Assembly (NCBI GenBank): GCA_009911305.1
Contig: QXXC01000002.1
Span: 124,001-188,000, forward strand
Length of the DNA stretch: 64,000 bases
Direction of reading: 5' to 3'
From: Clostridiaceae bacterium
Lineage (GTDB): Bacteria; Bacillota; Clostridia; Lachnospirales; Lachnospiraceae
The notes under the pieces were generated by a model that worked only from the letters and a program-made list of their open reading frames with translations, ran no database searches and had not been told where the DNA came from. Below are positions 16,987-26,361 of this stretch, piece after piece. The translations under genes and the position numbers were made by a program. Within the stretch, counting starts at the first letter, position 1. Each line of letters begins with the position of its first letter.

Positions 16987-17913
16987 ATGAGCAAAATTGC
17001 ATTTATTTTTCCGGGCCAGGGAGCGCAGGCCGCTGGAATGGGCCAGGATTTTTACGAGCAGACAGAGACAGGAAAGGCGATCTTTGACAAGGCGACCGAG
17101 ATTCTGGGCTTTTCCATGCCAGAGCTGTGCTTTGAGAAAAACGACAGACTGGATATTACGGAATACACACAGCCGGCCATGGTTACAGCCAGCATCGCGA
17201 TGATGAAGGTTTTCATGGAACATACGGGTATCACGCCTGATGCGGCGGCCGGTTTAAGCCTGGGAGAATATCCTGCAATGGTGGCAGCAGGCGTTATGTC
17301 GCCGGAGGACGCGATCCGGACCGTGAGGCAGAGGGGGATCCTGATGCAGGAGGCGGTTCCGGCGGGCCTTGGCTCCATGGCTGCCGTTCTGGCCATGGAT
17401 GCATCTGAGATTGAAAAAGTGATTGCGCCGATTGAGGGCGTGCAGATTGCAAATTATAACTGTCCCGGACAGGTGGTTATTTCCGGGAAAAAGGAGGCTG
17501 TGGCAGAGGCGGCCGAGCGCTTAAAGGAGGCGGGGGCAAAACGTGTTCTTGCGCTGAAGGTAAGCGGGCCGTTCCACTCTGCCATGCTCACAGAGGCCGG
17601 GGAAAAGCTTTACAAGGTTCTGGAGGACGTGGAGATCTCGGAGCCGGCTGTTCCCTATGTGGCCAATGTGACAGCAGACTACGTGACCAGGAAAGAGGAT
17701 GTGAAGCCGCTTCTGAGAAGCCAGGTTTCCTCCTCGGTGCGCTGGGAGCAGAGCATCCGCAGGATGCTGGCCGAAGGAATCGACACATTTATTGAGATCG
17801 GGCCGGGAAAAACGCTGACCGGTTTCATGAAGAAAATTGACAAAAACGCGAAAGCGATGAATATAGAAACACTGGAGGACATCGAAAAGGTAAAGGAGGC
17901 GCTGGGATGTTAA
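16987..17913 (+). CDS. fabD: Malonyl-CoA:ACP transacylase
   Basis: FabD transfers malonyl from CoA to ACP. The 308-aa protein begins [16 protein letters not shown], has the catalytic Ser in [16 protein letters not shown] (residue about 92) and the His in [10 protein letters not shown], with GQVVISG typical of the family. A 79-bp gap precedes it, and the stop overlaps the fabG start region by 7 bp. Confidence 0.95.
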   Translation: MSKIAFIFPGQGAQAAGMGQDFYEQTETGKAIFDKATEILGFSMPELCFEKNDRLDITEYTQPAMVTASIAMMKVFMEHTGITPDAAAGLSLGEYPAMVAAGVMSPEDAIRTVRQRGILMQEAVPAGLGSMAAVLAMDASEIEKVIAPIEGVQIANYNCPGQVVISGKKEAVAEAAERLKEAGAKRVLALKVSGPFHSAMLTEAGEKLYKVLEDVEISEPAVPYVANVTADYVTRKEDVKPLLRSQVSSSVRWEQSIRRMLAEGIDTFIEIGPGKTLTGFMKKIDKNAKAMNIETLEDIEKVKEALGC

Positions 17914-18647
17914 AGGGAAAAATTGCCTTAGTCACCGGGGCCAGCCGGGGGATTGGCCGCCAGATAGCTCTCTCCATGGCAAGGGAAGGCGCGCTGGTGA
18001 TTGTGAATTATAACGGATCCGCCGCCAGAGCGGAGGAGACTGTTAAAGAAATAACACAGTCCGGCGGACAGGCGGAGGCTGTGCAGTGCAATGTGGCTGA
18101 CTATGCGGCTGTGGAAGAGCTGATGAAATATGTGATCGGGAAATACAAGCGTCTTGACATCCTGGTCAATAATGCGGGGATCACAAAGGACAACCTGCTG
18201 ATGAAGATGGGGGAAGAGGATTTCGACGCGGTGATCGGCATTAACTTAAAGGGCGCGTTTAACTGCACAAAGCATGTGTCGCGCCAGATGCTGAAGCAGA
18301 AAGGCGGACGGATCATTAATATCTCCTCTGTGTCAGGCGTGATGGGCAATGCAGGGCAGGCCAATTACTGTGCATCCAAAGCGGGTGTGATCGGCCTCAC
18401 CAAATCTGTGGCGAGAGAGCTGGGAAGCAGGGGCATTACGGTGAACGCCATTGCGCCGGGCTTTATTGACACAGAGATGACGGAGGTTCTGTCAGAGGAC
18501 GTAAAAAAAGCGATGGGAGATCAGATTCCGCTGAAACGCTTCGGGAAGACAGAGGATGTGGCGGAGACAGCCGTATTTTTGGCATCGGATCGCGCGGCCT
18601 ACATAACCGGACAGGTTATCAGCGTAGACGGCGGGATGGCGATGTAG
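17907..18647 (+). CDS. fabG: 3-oxoacyl-ACP reductase
   Basis: FabG is an NADPH-dependent short-chain dehydrogenase. The 246-aa protein shows the cofactor motif [13 protein letters not shown] at the N-terminus, [11 protein letters not shown], the catalytic Ser in [13 protein letters not shown], the YxxxK motif in [15 protein letters not shown], and PGFIDTEMT. The ATG lies inside the end of fabD. Position and length are typical for a type II fab cluster. Confidence 0.95.
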   Translation: MLKGKIALVTGASRGIGRQIALSMAREGALVIVNYNGSAARAEETVKEITQSGGQAEAVQCNVADYAAVEELMKYVIGKYKRLDILVNNAGITKDNLLMKMGEEDFDAVIGINLKGAFNCTKHVSRQMLKQKGGRIINISSVSGVMGNAGQANYCASKAGVIGLTKSVARELGSRGITVNAIAPGFIDTEMTEVLSEDVKKAMGDQIPLKRFGKTEDVAETAVFLASDRAAYITGQVISVDGGMAM

Positions 18648-18683
18648 GACAGGCAGGGAGTCAGAAAGGTAAGAGGAATCATT

Positions 18684-19937
18684 ATGGAAAATAAGATACG
18701 TGTAGTGGTGACAGGAATGGGAGCGATTACTCCGATCGGCAATGATGTGGAGACATTCTGGCAGGGCCTGAAGGACAAAAAGACAGGCTTTGGGCCGATT
18801 ACGTATTTTGATACCACGGATTACAAGGCCACGGTGGCCGCGCAGGTAAAGGATTTCAACGCGAAGGACTACATGGATCCAAAGGCGGCCAGGAGGATGG
18901 AGGCGTTCTCCCAGTACGCGGTGGCGGCTGCGTCCCAGGCTCTTAAGCAGTCAGGGCTCGATTTGGAAAAGGAGGATCCGTACCGTGTCGGAACCAGCAT
19001 CGGATCCGGTATCGGAAGCCTGCAGGCGATCGAGAGAGAGTACAAAAAGCTTCTGGAGAAAGGGCCGGGCCGTGTGAATCCGCTTCTGGTTCCTCTGATG
19101 ATCAGCAATATGGCTGTGGGCAATGTGGCGATCCAGTTTGGCCTCAAAGGCAAATCCATCAATGTTGTGACTGCCTGTGCAACCGGGACGAACTCGATCG
19201 GAGAGGCGTTCCGCTCCATCCAGCACGGAGAGGCGGATGTGATGGTAGCCGGCGGCTCGGAGGCAAGCATTACCCCGATTGGTCTGGCTGGCTTTACGGC
19301 TCTGACAGCCCTGTCCTCCAATCCGGACCCGAATACGGCGTCCCGTCCGTTTGACAAGGATCGGGATGGCTTTGTCATGGGCGAGGGCGCGGGAATCGTG
19401 GTTCTGGAGTCTCTGGATCACGCAAAGGCGAGAGGCGCAAAGATTCTGGCCGAGGTAGCCGGCTACGGCGGAAGCAATGACGCGTTCCATATCACATCCC
19501 CGGCCGAGGACGGAAGCGGCGCGGCCATGGCGATGAAGGCGGCGATAAAGGATGCGGGGATCACGCCGGAGCAGGTGGACTATGTCAACGCTCACGGAAC
19601 GAGCACCCATCACAACGACTTGTTTGAAACGATGGCGATTAAGGCCGCTCTGGGAGAGCATGCCTATAAGATCAAGGTCAACTCCACCAAGTCCATGATC
19701 GGACACCTCCTGGGAGCCGCCGGAGGCGTGGAATTCATTGCGTGTGTGAAATCGATTGAAGACAGCTATGTGCATGCCACCGCAGGCTTAAAGGAGCCGG
19801 GCGAGGGCTGCGATCTGGACTACGTGATGGGAGAGGGCGTTTCCATGGATGTAAATTACGCTGTTTCCAATTCACTGGGCTTTGGCGGGGTGAACGCGAG
19901 CCTGGTGCTTAAAAAATATTCGGAACAGGGGGAGTAA
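18684..19937 (+). CDS. fabF: Beta-ketoacyl-ACP synthase II
   Basis: FabF is the main elongating condensing enzyme. It has 417 aa, with the nucleophile Cys in VTACATGTNSIGEA (about residue 167), the two His in NAHGTSTHHND and KSMIGHLLGAAGG, and NSLGFGGVNASLVL near the C-terminus. GAGGAATCATT precedes the ATG. It is followed after 3 bp by fabZ; in many clostridial clusters accB lies here, but it is absent. Confidence 0.95.
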   Translation: MENKIRVVVTGMGAITPIGNDVETFWQGLKDKKTGFGPITYFDTTDYKATVAAQVKDFNAKDYMDPKAARRMEAFSQYAVAAASQALKQSGLDLEKEDPYRVGTSIGSGIGSLQAIEREYKKLLEKGPGRVNPLLVPLMISNMAVGNVAIQFGLKGKSINVVTACATGTNSIGEAFRSIQHGEADVMVAGGSEASITPIGLAGFTALTALSSNPDPNTASRPFDKDRDGFVMGEGAGIVVLESLDHAKARGAKILAEVAGYGGSNDAFHITSPAEDGSGAAMAMKAAIKDAGITPEQVDYVNAHGTSTHHNDLFETMAIKAALGEHAYKIKVNSTKSMIGHLLGAAGGVEFIACVKSIEDSYVHATAGLKEPGEGCDLDYVMGEGVSMDVNYAVSNSLGFGGVNASLVLKKYSEQGE

Positions 19938-19940
19938 GCT

Positions 19941-20363
19941 ATGCTGGGAATTAAGGAAATTCAGGAGATTATCCCCCACCGGCATCCGTTTCTGCTCATT
20001 GACTGCATCGAGGAGCTGACGCCCGGCGAGGGGGCGTCAGGCTATAAGTCTGTGACATATAATGAGCCGTGGTTCGCGGGCCATTTCCCGCAGGAGCCGG
20101 TCATGCCGGGCGTCCTGATTGTGGAGGCGCTTGCCCAGGTCGGGGCTGTGGCCATATTGAGCGAAGAGGAGAACAAGGGAAAGGTAGCCTATTTCGGCGC
20201 TATCAATAATGCGAAGTTTAAAAATAAAGTGGTTCCCGGAGATAAGCTTAAGCTGGAATGCCATATCATCAAGAGAAAGGGTCCCGTGGGGATCGGAAGC
20301 GCAAAGGCGACCGTAGACGGAAAGCTGGCTGTATCGGCTGAGCTGACCTTTATGATTGGATAG
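19941..20363 (+). CDS. fabZ: 3-hydroxyacyl-ACP dehydratase
   Basis: The 140-aa hot-dog-fold dehydratase has the catalytic His in [16 protein letters not shown] and the Glu in [18 protein letters not shown]. It removes water from 3-hydroxyacyl-ACP before FabK reduction. It is packed tightly, 3 bp after fabF and 11 bp before accDA. The ATG is preceded by AGGGGGAG, which overlaps the fabF stop codon. Confidence 0.95.
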   Translation: MLGIKEIQEIIPHRHPFLLIDCIEELTPGEGASGYKSVTYNEPWFAGHFPQEPVMPGVLIVEALAQVGAVAILSEEENKGKVAYFGAINNAKFKNKVVPGDKLKLECHIIKRKGPVGIGSAKATVDGKLAVSAELTFMIG

Positions 20364-20374
20364 GGAGGACGAAT

Positions 20375-22348
20375 ATGTTTAAAAATTTATTTAAAAAGAC
20401 TTATACGACCATCAACTCCAAAGAGAATACAGAAGGAACATCTGTGAAGGAAGGTACAGCTCCTGCCGAAGCAGGGAATGTTCCGGAGACGGAAGCGGTT
20501 CAGGAGACAGGAGCGCAGACGGCGTCAGACACAGGCGCAGCGGCCGAAGCAGGCGCGGGAACAAAGGAGAAGGAAAAGGCGCCTGAGCCGCCGAAGGCCA
20601 GCTCGCCGCAGGAGATCAAGGATCTCTGGAGGCGCTGCAACAAGTGCGGGCGTCCGATTTTAGTCCAGGCGGTTAAGGACAATGATTACATCTGTCCGGA
20701 GTGCGGCGGCTATTTCCGCGTACACGCCTACCGCCGGATCGAAATGCTGATCGATGAGGGAACCTTTGAGGAATGGGATAAGGAGATGGAGATCGTTAAT
20801 CCCTTAAATTTCCCGGGTTATGAGAAGAAGGTATCGGCTGCGAGGGAGAAAACCAACTTGAACGAGGCGGTTGTGGCAGGAAAGGGAAAGATCTTCGGCT
20901 ACGACACGGTGATTGCGGTCTGCGACTGCCGCTTCCTGATGAGCAGCATGGGGCATAATGTGGGCGAGAAGATTGCGCGGGCTGTGGAGAGGGCCACAAA
21001 GGAACAGCTTCCGGTGATCATCTTTGCCGCGTCGGGCGGCGCAAGGATGCAGGAGGGCATGATTTCCCTGATGCAGATGGCCAAGACCTCCGCGGCGCTC
21101 AAGCGCCATTCCGAGGCCGGGCTTCTGTATGTGAGCGTACTGACCGAGCCGACGACCGGAGGCGTGACGGCGAGCTTTGCCATGCTGGGCGACATCATCC
21201 TGGCAGAGCCGGGCGCGCTGATTGGCTTTGCGGGTCCCCGCGTGATTGAGCAGACCATCAACCAGAAGCTGCCGGAGGGCTTCCAGAGGGCGGAATTCCA
21301 GTTGGAGCACGGCTTTGTGGATCGCATTACGGAGCGCCATGACCAGAAAAAGCTCCTGGGCCAGATCTTAAAGCTGCACAGCAAAGAGCACGGCTGGGAG
21401 AAATGGTCGGATGAGCGCAATTCCGTGCGCCCGTCGGTGTCGGACTTCCTGTCCAGCACAGCGACCTGGCTGGCCGGCGGAAGCGAGGTAAAGCCGGCGA
21501 AGAGCCGCAGAGCGCCGTTTTCCGGCATTATGCGCCAGAAGACGCTGGATAAGATCAAGGGACGTCAGAGAGAGGCATGGGACACCGTGCGCCAGTCCCG
21601 CAGCGCGGGCCGTCTGACGGCGACGGATTATATCCGGATTCTGTTTGACAATTTTATGGAAATGCATGGAGACCGCTATTTCGGGGATGACGGCGCGGTG
21701 GTCGGCGGCGTGGCTTCCTTCTACGGGATGCCGGTGACGGTCATCGGACAGGAGCGCGGCCATTCGCCCAAGGACAGCATGAAGCGCAAGTTCGGCATGC
21801 CGTCCCCGGAGGGCTACCGCAAGGCGCTTCGGCTTATGAGGCAGGCAGAGAAATTTAACCGGCCCATTATCTGCTTTGTGGACACGCCGGGAGCATATCC
21901 GGGCATGGAGGCAGAGGAGAGAGGCCAGGGCGAGGCGATCGCCCGGAACCTGTTTGAGATGTCAGATATGAAGGTGCCGATCCTGACCGTGATTACCGGG
22001 CAGGGAGGCAGCGGCGGCGCGCTGGCGCTGGCTGTGTCCAATGAGGTGTGGATGCTCGAGAATTCCACGTACTCCATCCTCTCGCCGGAGGGCTTTGCCT
22101 CCATCCTGTGGAAGGACGCAAAGCGCGCGGATGAGGCTGCAAAGGTGATGAAGATCACGGCAGAGGATCTGTATGATCTGGGCATGATCGAGAGAATTAT
22201 TTCCGAGGATCAGCCGGCTACCGCGGAGAACATCGAGGTGATCGGGCAGATCATTGACAAGCATATGAGGGAATTCTTCAAATCCTGCGCACAGAGGACG
22301 CCGGAGGAGATCGTAAAACAGAGATACGACAGGTTCAGGAAAATATAG
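20375..22348 (+). CDS. accD: Fused acetyl-CoA carboxylase carboxyltransferase (beta-alpha)
   Basis: This 657-aa chain joins AccD (beta) and AccA (alpha), normally separate proteins. After an Ala/Glu-rich linker (residues about 15-80), a zinc ribbon begins at CNKCGRPI and ends CPECGGYF. The beta crotonase domain follows ([28 protein letters not shown]). From about residue 385 the alpha half shows [16 protein letters not shown]-type sequence ([20 protein letters not shown]), [18 protein letters not shown] and [11 protein letters not shown]. Both halves look intact. accB and accC are missing from the cluster, so biotin carrier and carboxylase must be encoded elsewhere. Confidence 0.93.
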   Translation: MFKNLFKKTYTTINSKENTEGTSVKEGTAPAEAGNVPETEAVQETGAQTASDTGAAAEAGAGTKEKEKAPEPPKASSPQEIKDLWRRCNKCGRPILVQAVKDNDYICPECGGYFRVHAYRRIEMLIDEGTFEEWDKEMEIVNPLNFPGYEKKVSAAREKTNLNEAVVAGKGKIFGYDTVIAVCDCRFLMSSMGHNVGEKIARAVERATKEQLPVIIFAASGGARMQEGMISLMQMAKTSAALKRHSEAGLLYVSVLTEPTTGGVTASFAMLGDIILAEPGALIGFAGPRVIEQTINQKLPEGFQRAEFQLEHGFVDRITERHDQKKLLGQILKLHSKEHGWEKWSDERNSVRPSVSDFLSSTATWLAGGSEVKPAKSRRAPFSGIMRQKTLDKIKGRQREAWDTVRQSRSAGRLTATDYIRILFDNFMEMHGDRYFGDDGAVVGGVASFYGMPVTVIGQERGHSPKDSMKRKFGMPSPEGYRKALRLMRQAEKFNRPIICFVDTPGAYPGMEAEERGQGEAIARNLFEMSDMKVPILTVITGQGGSGGALALAVSNEVWMLENSTYSILSPEGFASILWKDAKRADEAAKVMKITAEDLYDLGMIERIISEDQPATAENIEVIGQIIDKHMREFFKSCAQRTPEEIVKQRYDRFRKI

Positions 22349-22392
22349 CAGTAAAAAGAGGCGGCGTACGGCAGATTGGACAGGAGACAGGT

Positions 22393-23496
22393 ATGTGCGG
22401 ATTAAGACCATTGAAAATAGGAACACTGACGGCCAGGCTTCCGGTTATCCAGGGCGGGATGGGGGTGGGCATAAGCCTGTCCTCCCTGGCCGGGGCTGTG
22501 GCCAGAGAGGGCGGGATCGGACTGATTTCCACTGCCCAGATCGGTTTTCGCGAGCCGGATTTTGCAGAGAATCCCCTGACGGCCAATCTGCGGGCCATTG
22601 AAAAAGAGCTCAGGAGGGCCAGAGAAATCGCGCCTGAGGGGATCCTTGGCTTCAACATTATGGTGGCGACAAGAAGCTATGCGGAATATGTAAAGGCCGC
22701 TGTAAAGGCCGGGGCGGATCTGATCGTCTCCGGCGCCGGACTTCCCGTCGATCTGCCGAAGTATGTCAAAGGGGCCGCGACAAAGATTGCCCCGATTGTG
22801 TCATCCGTGAAATCAGCGAATGTGATCTGCAGGCTGTGGGATCGGAAGTATCAGGCCGCCCCGGATCTGGTCGTGATCGAGGGCCCCCTGGCCGGAGGCC
22901 ATCTCGGCTTTTCCAGGGAGGAGCTGACCGGGCTGGGAGCGGATACGGAGCACACTTCAAAGACCTTTAAAAGGGCGGAGTATGAGACAGAGATCAAGGG
23001 CATTATAAGCCTGGTTAAAAAATACGCGGACAAATACGGCAGGCAGATCCCGGTCGTCACGGCAGGCGGCATCTATACGCACGCGGATGTGATGCGCCAG
23101 ATTGAGCTGGGCGCGGACGGCGTGCAGGTGGCGACCCGCTTTGTCACCACGCAGGAATGCGACGCTCCGGACGCGTATAAGCAGGCATATCTGGACGCTG
23201 CAGAAGAGGATATCGTGATTGTAAAAAGCCCGGTCGGCATGCCGGGCAGAGCCATACGCAACGCGTTTCTGCGGGAGGCGGAAAAGGGAAAGGCGGCGGT
23301 AAAGCGCTGCTATCAGTGCCTGGAGCGCTGCGATCAGGCGAATATCCCGTACTGTATTACCCAGGCGCTCGTAAACGCGGCCCAGGGGAACGTGGATCAC
23401 GCCCTGCTGTTTTGCGGGAGCAACGCGTGGCGCGCAGATAAGCTGGAAACGGTGCATGACGTGATGTGTGAGCTGTGCGGTTTGCCGGCGGTGTGA
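22393..23496 (+). CDS. FabK-like FMN oxidoreductase (nitronate monooxygenase family)
   Basis: The 367-aa TIM-barrel flavoprotein is a divergent FabK paralogue: LPVIQGGMGVGISLSSLAGA, GILGFNIMVATRSY, VSGAGLPVDLP, IEGPLAGGHLGFSREEL and TAGGIYTHADV. The C-terminal 70 residues are Cys-rich (KRCYQCLERCDQANIPYC), not part of standard FabK. It follows accDA by 44 bp on the same strand with a CAGGAGAC ribosome site and precedes the terminator, so it is probably the last gene of the fab operon. Function is unknown; a role in lipid metabolism is only inferred from location. Confidence 0.8.
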   Translation: MCGLRPLKIGTLTARLPVIQGGMGVGISLSSLAGAVAREGGIGLISTAQIGFREPDFAENPLTANLRAIEKELRRAREIAPEGILGFNIMVATRSYAEYVKAAVKAGADLIVSGAGLPVDLPKYVKGAATKIAPIVSSVKSANVICRLWDRKYQAAPDLVVIEGPLAGGHLGFSREELTGLGADTEHTSKTFKRAEYETEIKGIISLVKKYADKYGRQIPVVTAGGIYTHADVMRQIELGADGVQVATRFVTTQECDAPDAYKQAYLDAAEEDIVIVKSPVGMPGRAIRNAFLREAEKGKAAVKRCYQCLERCDQANIPYCITQALVNAAQGNVDHALLFCGSNAWRADKLETVHDVMCELCGLPAV

Positions 23497-23527
23497 CCGT
23501 TACCGGGCGTTTGATGAGGATAATTGG

Positions 23528-23564
23528 AAAAGGCATCCTGTTCATGAGAGACGGGGTGCCTTTT
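23528..23564. terminator. Bidirectional terminator at the end of the fab operon
   Basis: AAAAGGCATCC pairs with GGGTGCCTTTT around a loop of about 14 nt, with T residues on the plus side and A residues on the other. It can stop the fab operon and the short minus-strand gene whose stop codon falls within it. Confidence 0.75.
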
Positions 23565-23814
23565 GAGCATTCTCTGCATCGGATATCCCTTTAAAATAAC
23601 ATGTCATGGCTGCCTGAAAACATTCCTGTGGGGATTCCTCCCATCCAAAGGCAATCTGATGCCAGACTTCTTCACATTTGGTAAGACACCAGTAATAAGG
23701 CTTTTGGGGATTGTCATGTCTGTGTTCGGTAAGAGATATTTTAACTGCATATTCCGGTTCCATTTTACAAAGATCCTCAGATAAAGTATAATAATCTACA
23801 AAGATAAGTTTCAC
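23542..23814 (-). CDS. Small hypothetical protein (90 aa)
   Basis: The frame encodes a Trp/Cys/His-rich acidic 90-aa protein beginning MKLIFVDYYTLSEDLCK and containing KPYYWCLTKCEEVWHQ. I do not recognise the family. Support comes from its uninterrupted length in an otherwise gene-free 400-bp gap, its AT-rich composition like the cassette next to it, and its stop inside a bidirectional terminator. The ribosome site is weak. It is divergent from the DUF262 gene 80 bp away and could be an accessory gene of that cassette. Confidence 0.45.
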   Translation of the reverse strand: MKLIFVDYYTLSEDLCKMEPEYAVKISLTEHRHDNPQKPYYWCLTKCEEVWHQIAFGWEESPQECFQAAMTCYFKGISDAENAQKAPRLS

Positions 23815-23894
23815 AACAATATAATGGTAATGCTTCAGGCCGGGGCATCGGAACTGTTACATAGAATTATATTCATGGTTACAGGAGATTATAC

Positions 23895-25178
23895 ATGTTT
23901 GAAGAGAAAGAAAAAAGAGATTTGGACTTACTGGCGGAGATGGGGAAAAAGCAGGCTGGGAGGCTCAGCTCCATGGTTATTTCCAATTATTTTGTAGGAT
24001 TTCCATCCGAAAAGCAGACAGAAGCCGTATATAAAGAGATGATCGCTTACCTGGAACAGGCAGGGATCGAGATTGCGGATGATGGATCAGAGATTGAAAG
24101 TGACGAGGAGCTTTATCAGTCGATGCCAGAAATACGCCCATTTGATCCAAGTAAAATTGATATCGATATGAAGACCATGGAATTGTCCAGCATTATTGAA
24201 CGTCTGGAATACAATGAAATTAATATGAATACGGATTTCCAGAGAAAGAGCGGATTATGGACAGAGGTTCAGAAAAGCCAGTTAATTGAATCCTTACTTC
24301 TCAGGATTCCAATTCCGGCATTTTATTTCGACGGAGGGATAAAAGATAACTGGCTGATCATTGACGGCCTTCAGCGAATTACTGCCCTGAAAGAGTTTGT
24401 GGTAGATGGGACGCTCAGGCTTTCCGGACTGGAATTTTTTCATGATCTGGAGGGGAGTGGATATGCGGAGCTCCCCAGAACCTTTATGAGACGGATAAAG
24501 GAAACCAATATTGTTGCCTATATAGTAAAAGGTGGGACTCCGGCCAATGTAAAATATAATATATTTAAGAGAATCAATACCGGCGGGTTAGAATTAAAAC
24601 CCCAGGAGATCCGGCATGCGCTGTATCAGGGGACTGCAACGAGATTGTGTAAAAGATTTGCTAAATTTACAGAGTTCCAGATGGCAACTACATACAGTAT
24701 TCGGGATGACAGAATGATGGATCAGGAATTTGTGCTTCGGTTTGTGGCAGTATGCTATTATGGGATAGATAAATATGAGGGCATACCTGACAATTATCTG
24801 AATGGCGCGATGGAATATTTGAATTCGCAGGCCGGTATAGATGAGTCTGCTATAGAAGCCCAGTTTAAAAGAGTTATGATCGCTTCAAAAGACATCATGG
24901 GAAAATATGCGTTTAGAAAGCTGGGTGAGAACGGAATCCGACGTCCGATTAACAAGGCAATCTATGAAACCTGGTGCAGAGCCTTGTTTTTTTTAAATGA
25001 TGAGGAACTTGCGCTCCTGTGTAAACAGAGAGATAAGGTATATGATCATTTTTTAAGGCTCTGCGGTCATTACGGATTTTTGCAGGTTATCAGAGCCAGC
25101 GATAAAAAATCATTTTTAATGCGATTTACATATATCAGTGATATGCTGAGGGGGGTTATAAATGATACGGCAGATTAA
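23895..25178 (+). CDS. DUF262 domain protein (ParB/GmrS-like), first gene of a three-gene cassette
   Basis: The 427-aa protein carries the DUF262 core: FQRKSGLW at residues 115-122, SLLLRIPIPAFYF at about 133-145, and the DGLQRITAL motif at 157-165. DUF262 is the ParB-like NTPase/nuclease fold of GmrS in type IV restriction enzymes and of many defence proteins. Residues about 14-70 (EMGKKQAGRLS, YLEQAGIEIADDGSE) resemble sigma-70 region 1.1, an unusual addition. No DUF1524 HNH domain is present. It overlaps the next gene by 17 bp, and base composition is lower in G+C than the fab genes. A role in phage defence is inferred, not shown. Confidence 0.8.
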   Translation: MFEEKEKRDLDLLAEMGKKQAGRLSSMVISNYFVGFPSEKQTEAVYKEMIAYLEQAGIEIADDGSEIESDEELYQSMPEIRPFDPSKIDIDMKTMELSSIIERLEYNEINMNTDFQRKSGLWTEVQKSQLIESLLLRIPIPAFYFDGGIKDNWLIIDGLQRITALKEFVVDGTLRLSGLEFFHDLEGSGYAELPRTFMRRIKETNIVAYIVKGGTPANVKYNIFKRINTGGLELKPQEIRHALYQGTATRLCKRFAKFTEFQMATTYSIRDDRMMDQEFVLRFVAVCYYGIDKYEGIPDNYLNGAMEYLNSQAGIDESAIEAQFKRVMIASKDIMGKYAFRKLGENGIRRPINKAIYETWCRALFFLNDEELALLCKQRDKVYDHFLRLCGHYGFLQVIRASDKKSFLMRFTYISDMLRGVINDTAD

Positions 25179-26271
25179 GGCAGATAATTTTAAATGCTTT
25201 GAACATATTGATATAGAATGTTCCAATTTGAATTTACTTTCAGGCATAAACAGTATGGGTAAATCTACTCTGATACAGACCCTTCTTTTATTGCGCCAGT
25301 CTTATGAACAGAATGCGCTGGAAAAGGGAATCTATCTGAATGGGAAGTATACAAATCTTGGGATTGGAAAGGATGTACTGTATACCGATGCGGCAGAAAA
25401 CAAAATAAGTATTTCAATTGAGGACGAAGAGAATGCTCTGTATACCGAATACAAGTATAATGGGAGCGCTGATTTTCTCAGTCTGACGGCGAAAATCCAA
25501 ATGGAAGATTTGAAGAGTATGAATCTGTTCGGCGGTGGATTTCATTATATTGCAGCCGACCGCCTGGGGCCTCAGAGCAGCTATGAAAAATCATATTACG
25601 AGGTTTGGGAGAACAAACAGGTGGGAAACCATGGTGAATATGCCGTACACTATCTTCAGGCCCATGAATTGGAGGACGTCGAAAATGAAAGCGTACTGTA
25701 TGACGGAGAGGAAAATATCCGTCTTATAAAACAGGTGGAATGCTGGATGGGGGAGATTTCCCCTGGGATTTCACTGCGCATGGAGGAATATGGGCATAGC
25801 AACCGGATCGGCCTTACTGTGCATCAGGCGGGCAGCATGGGAGCAGATTATTATACCGCGCAAAATGTAGGCTTTGGGATTTCATATGTGCTTCCGGTGG
25901 TGCTGGCTCTGTTAAAGGCCCCAAAAGGCGGATTGCTGCTTCTGGAAAATCCGGAAGCCCATCTTCATCCAAAGGGACAGAGGAAGATGGGAGAATTAAT
26001 TGCACGGGCCGCTCAGGGCGGCGTACAGATTATTGTGGAGACGCACAGCGACCATGTTCTGAATGGTATCCGTCTGTGCGCAAAATGTGGGAGGATAGAT
26101 TCAGATCGGGTCAGGCTGTATTTTTTTACCAGGAAAAAGGTGAGCAGCGCCGGAGAATACAGGATTGTCCCGGCGATAGAAAATCCGATTTTAAAACCCG
26201 ATGGAAGACTTAGTTTTTGGCCTGATGGATTCTTTGACGAGTGGGATAAAGCTATTGACGATTTGTTTTAG
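25162..26271 (+). CDS. DUF3696-type AAA/ABC-like ATPase, second gene of the cassette
   Basis: This 369-aa ATPase starts MIRQIKADNFKCFEHIDI, the usual opening of SMC/OLD-like ATPases, with Walker A GINSMGKST at 28-36. It has the signature-like VGFGISYVLPVVLALL, Walker B GLLLLENPEAHLHPKGQ and IIVETHSDHVLNGIRL. The last 50 residues (LSFWPDGFFDEWDKAI) match the DUF3696 tail. There is no TOPRIM nuclease domain, unlike full OLD proteins. The start follows GAGGGGGG inside the end of the DUF262 gene, so the two are translationally coupled and probably act in one complex. Confidence 0.85.
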   Translation: MIRQIKADNFKCFEHIDIECSNLNLLSGINSMGKSTLIQTLLLLRQSYEQNALEKGIYLNGKYTNLGIGKDVLYTDAAENKISISIEDEENALYTEYKYNGSADFLSLTAKIQMEDLKSMNLFGGGFHYIAADRLGPQSSYEKSYYEVWENKQVGNHGEYAVHYLQAHELEDVENESVLYDGEENIRLIKQVECWMGEISPGISLRMEEYGHSNRIGLTVHQAGSMGADYYTAQNVGFGISYVLPVVLALLKAPKGGLLLLENPEAHLHPKGQRKMGELIARAAQGGVQIIVETHSDHVLNGIRLCAKCGRIDSDRVRLYFFTRKKVSSAGEYRIVPAIENPILKPDGRLSFWPDGFFDEWDKAIDDLF

Positions 26272-26361
26272 AGAGATAAGTTTGAAACAAAGAGGTAAGT
26301 GGTTAGCCAGTGGGTTTCCATAACCCCATTGGCGCCTTTCGCAGAAAGGCGGTCTATAAGA

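Noticed and set aside
18951-19775. 274-codon minus-strand frame across fabF
   Set aside because: Shadow of fabF in GC-rich DNA; no ribosome site and no domain.
26299-26361. Upstream GTG start for the third cassette gene
   Set aside because: The AGAGG site is only about 3 bp from the GTG, and the added residues (VSQWVSITPLAPFAERRS) do not look like a conserved start; ATG at 26362 preferred.
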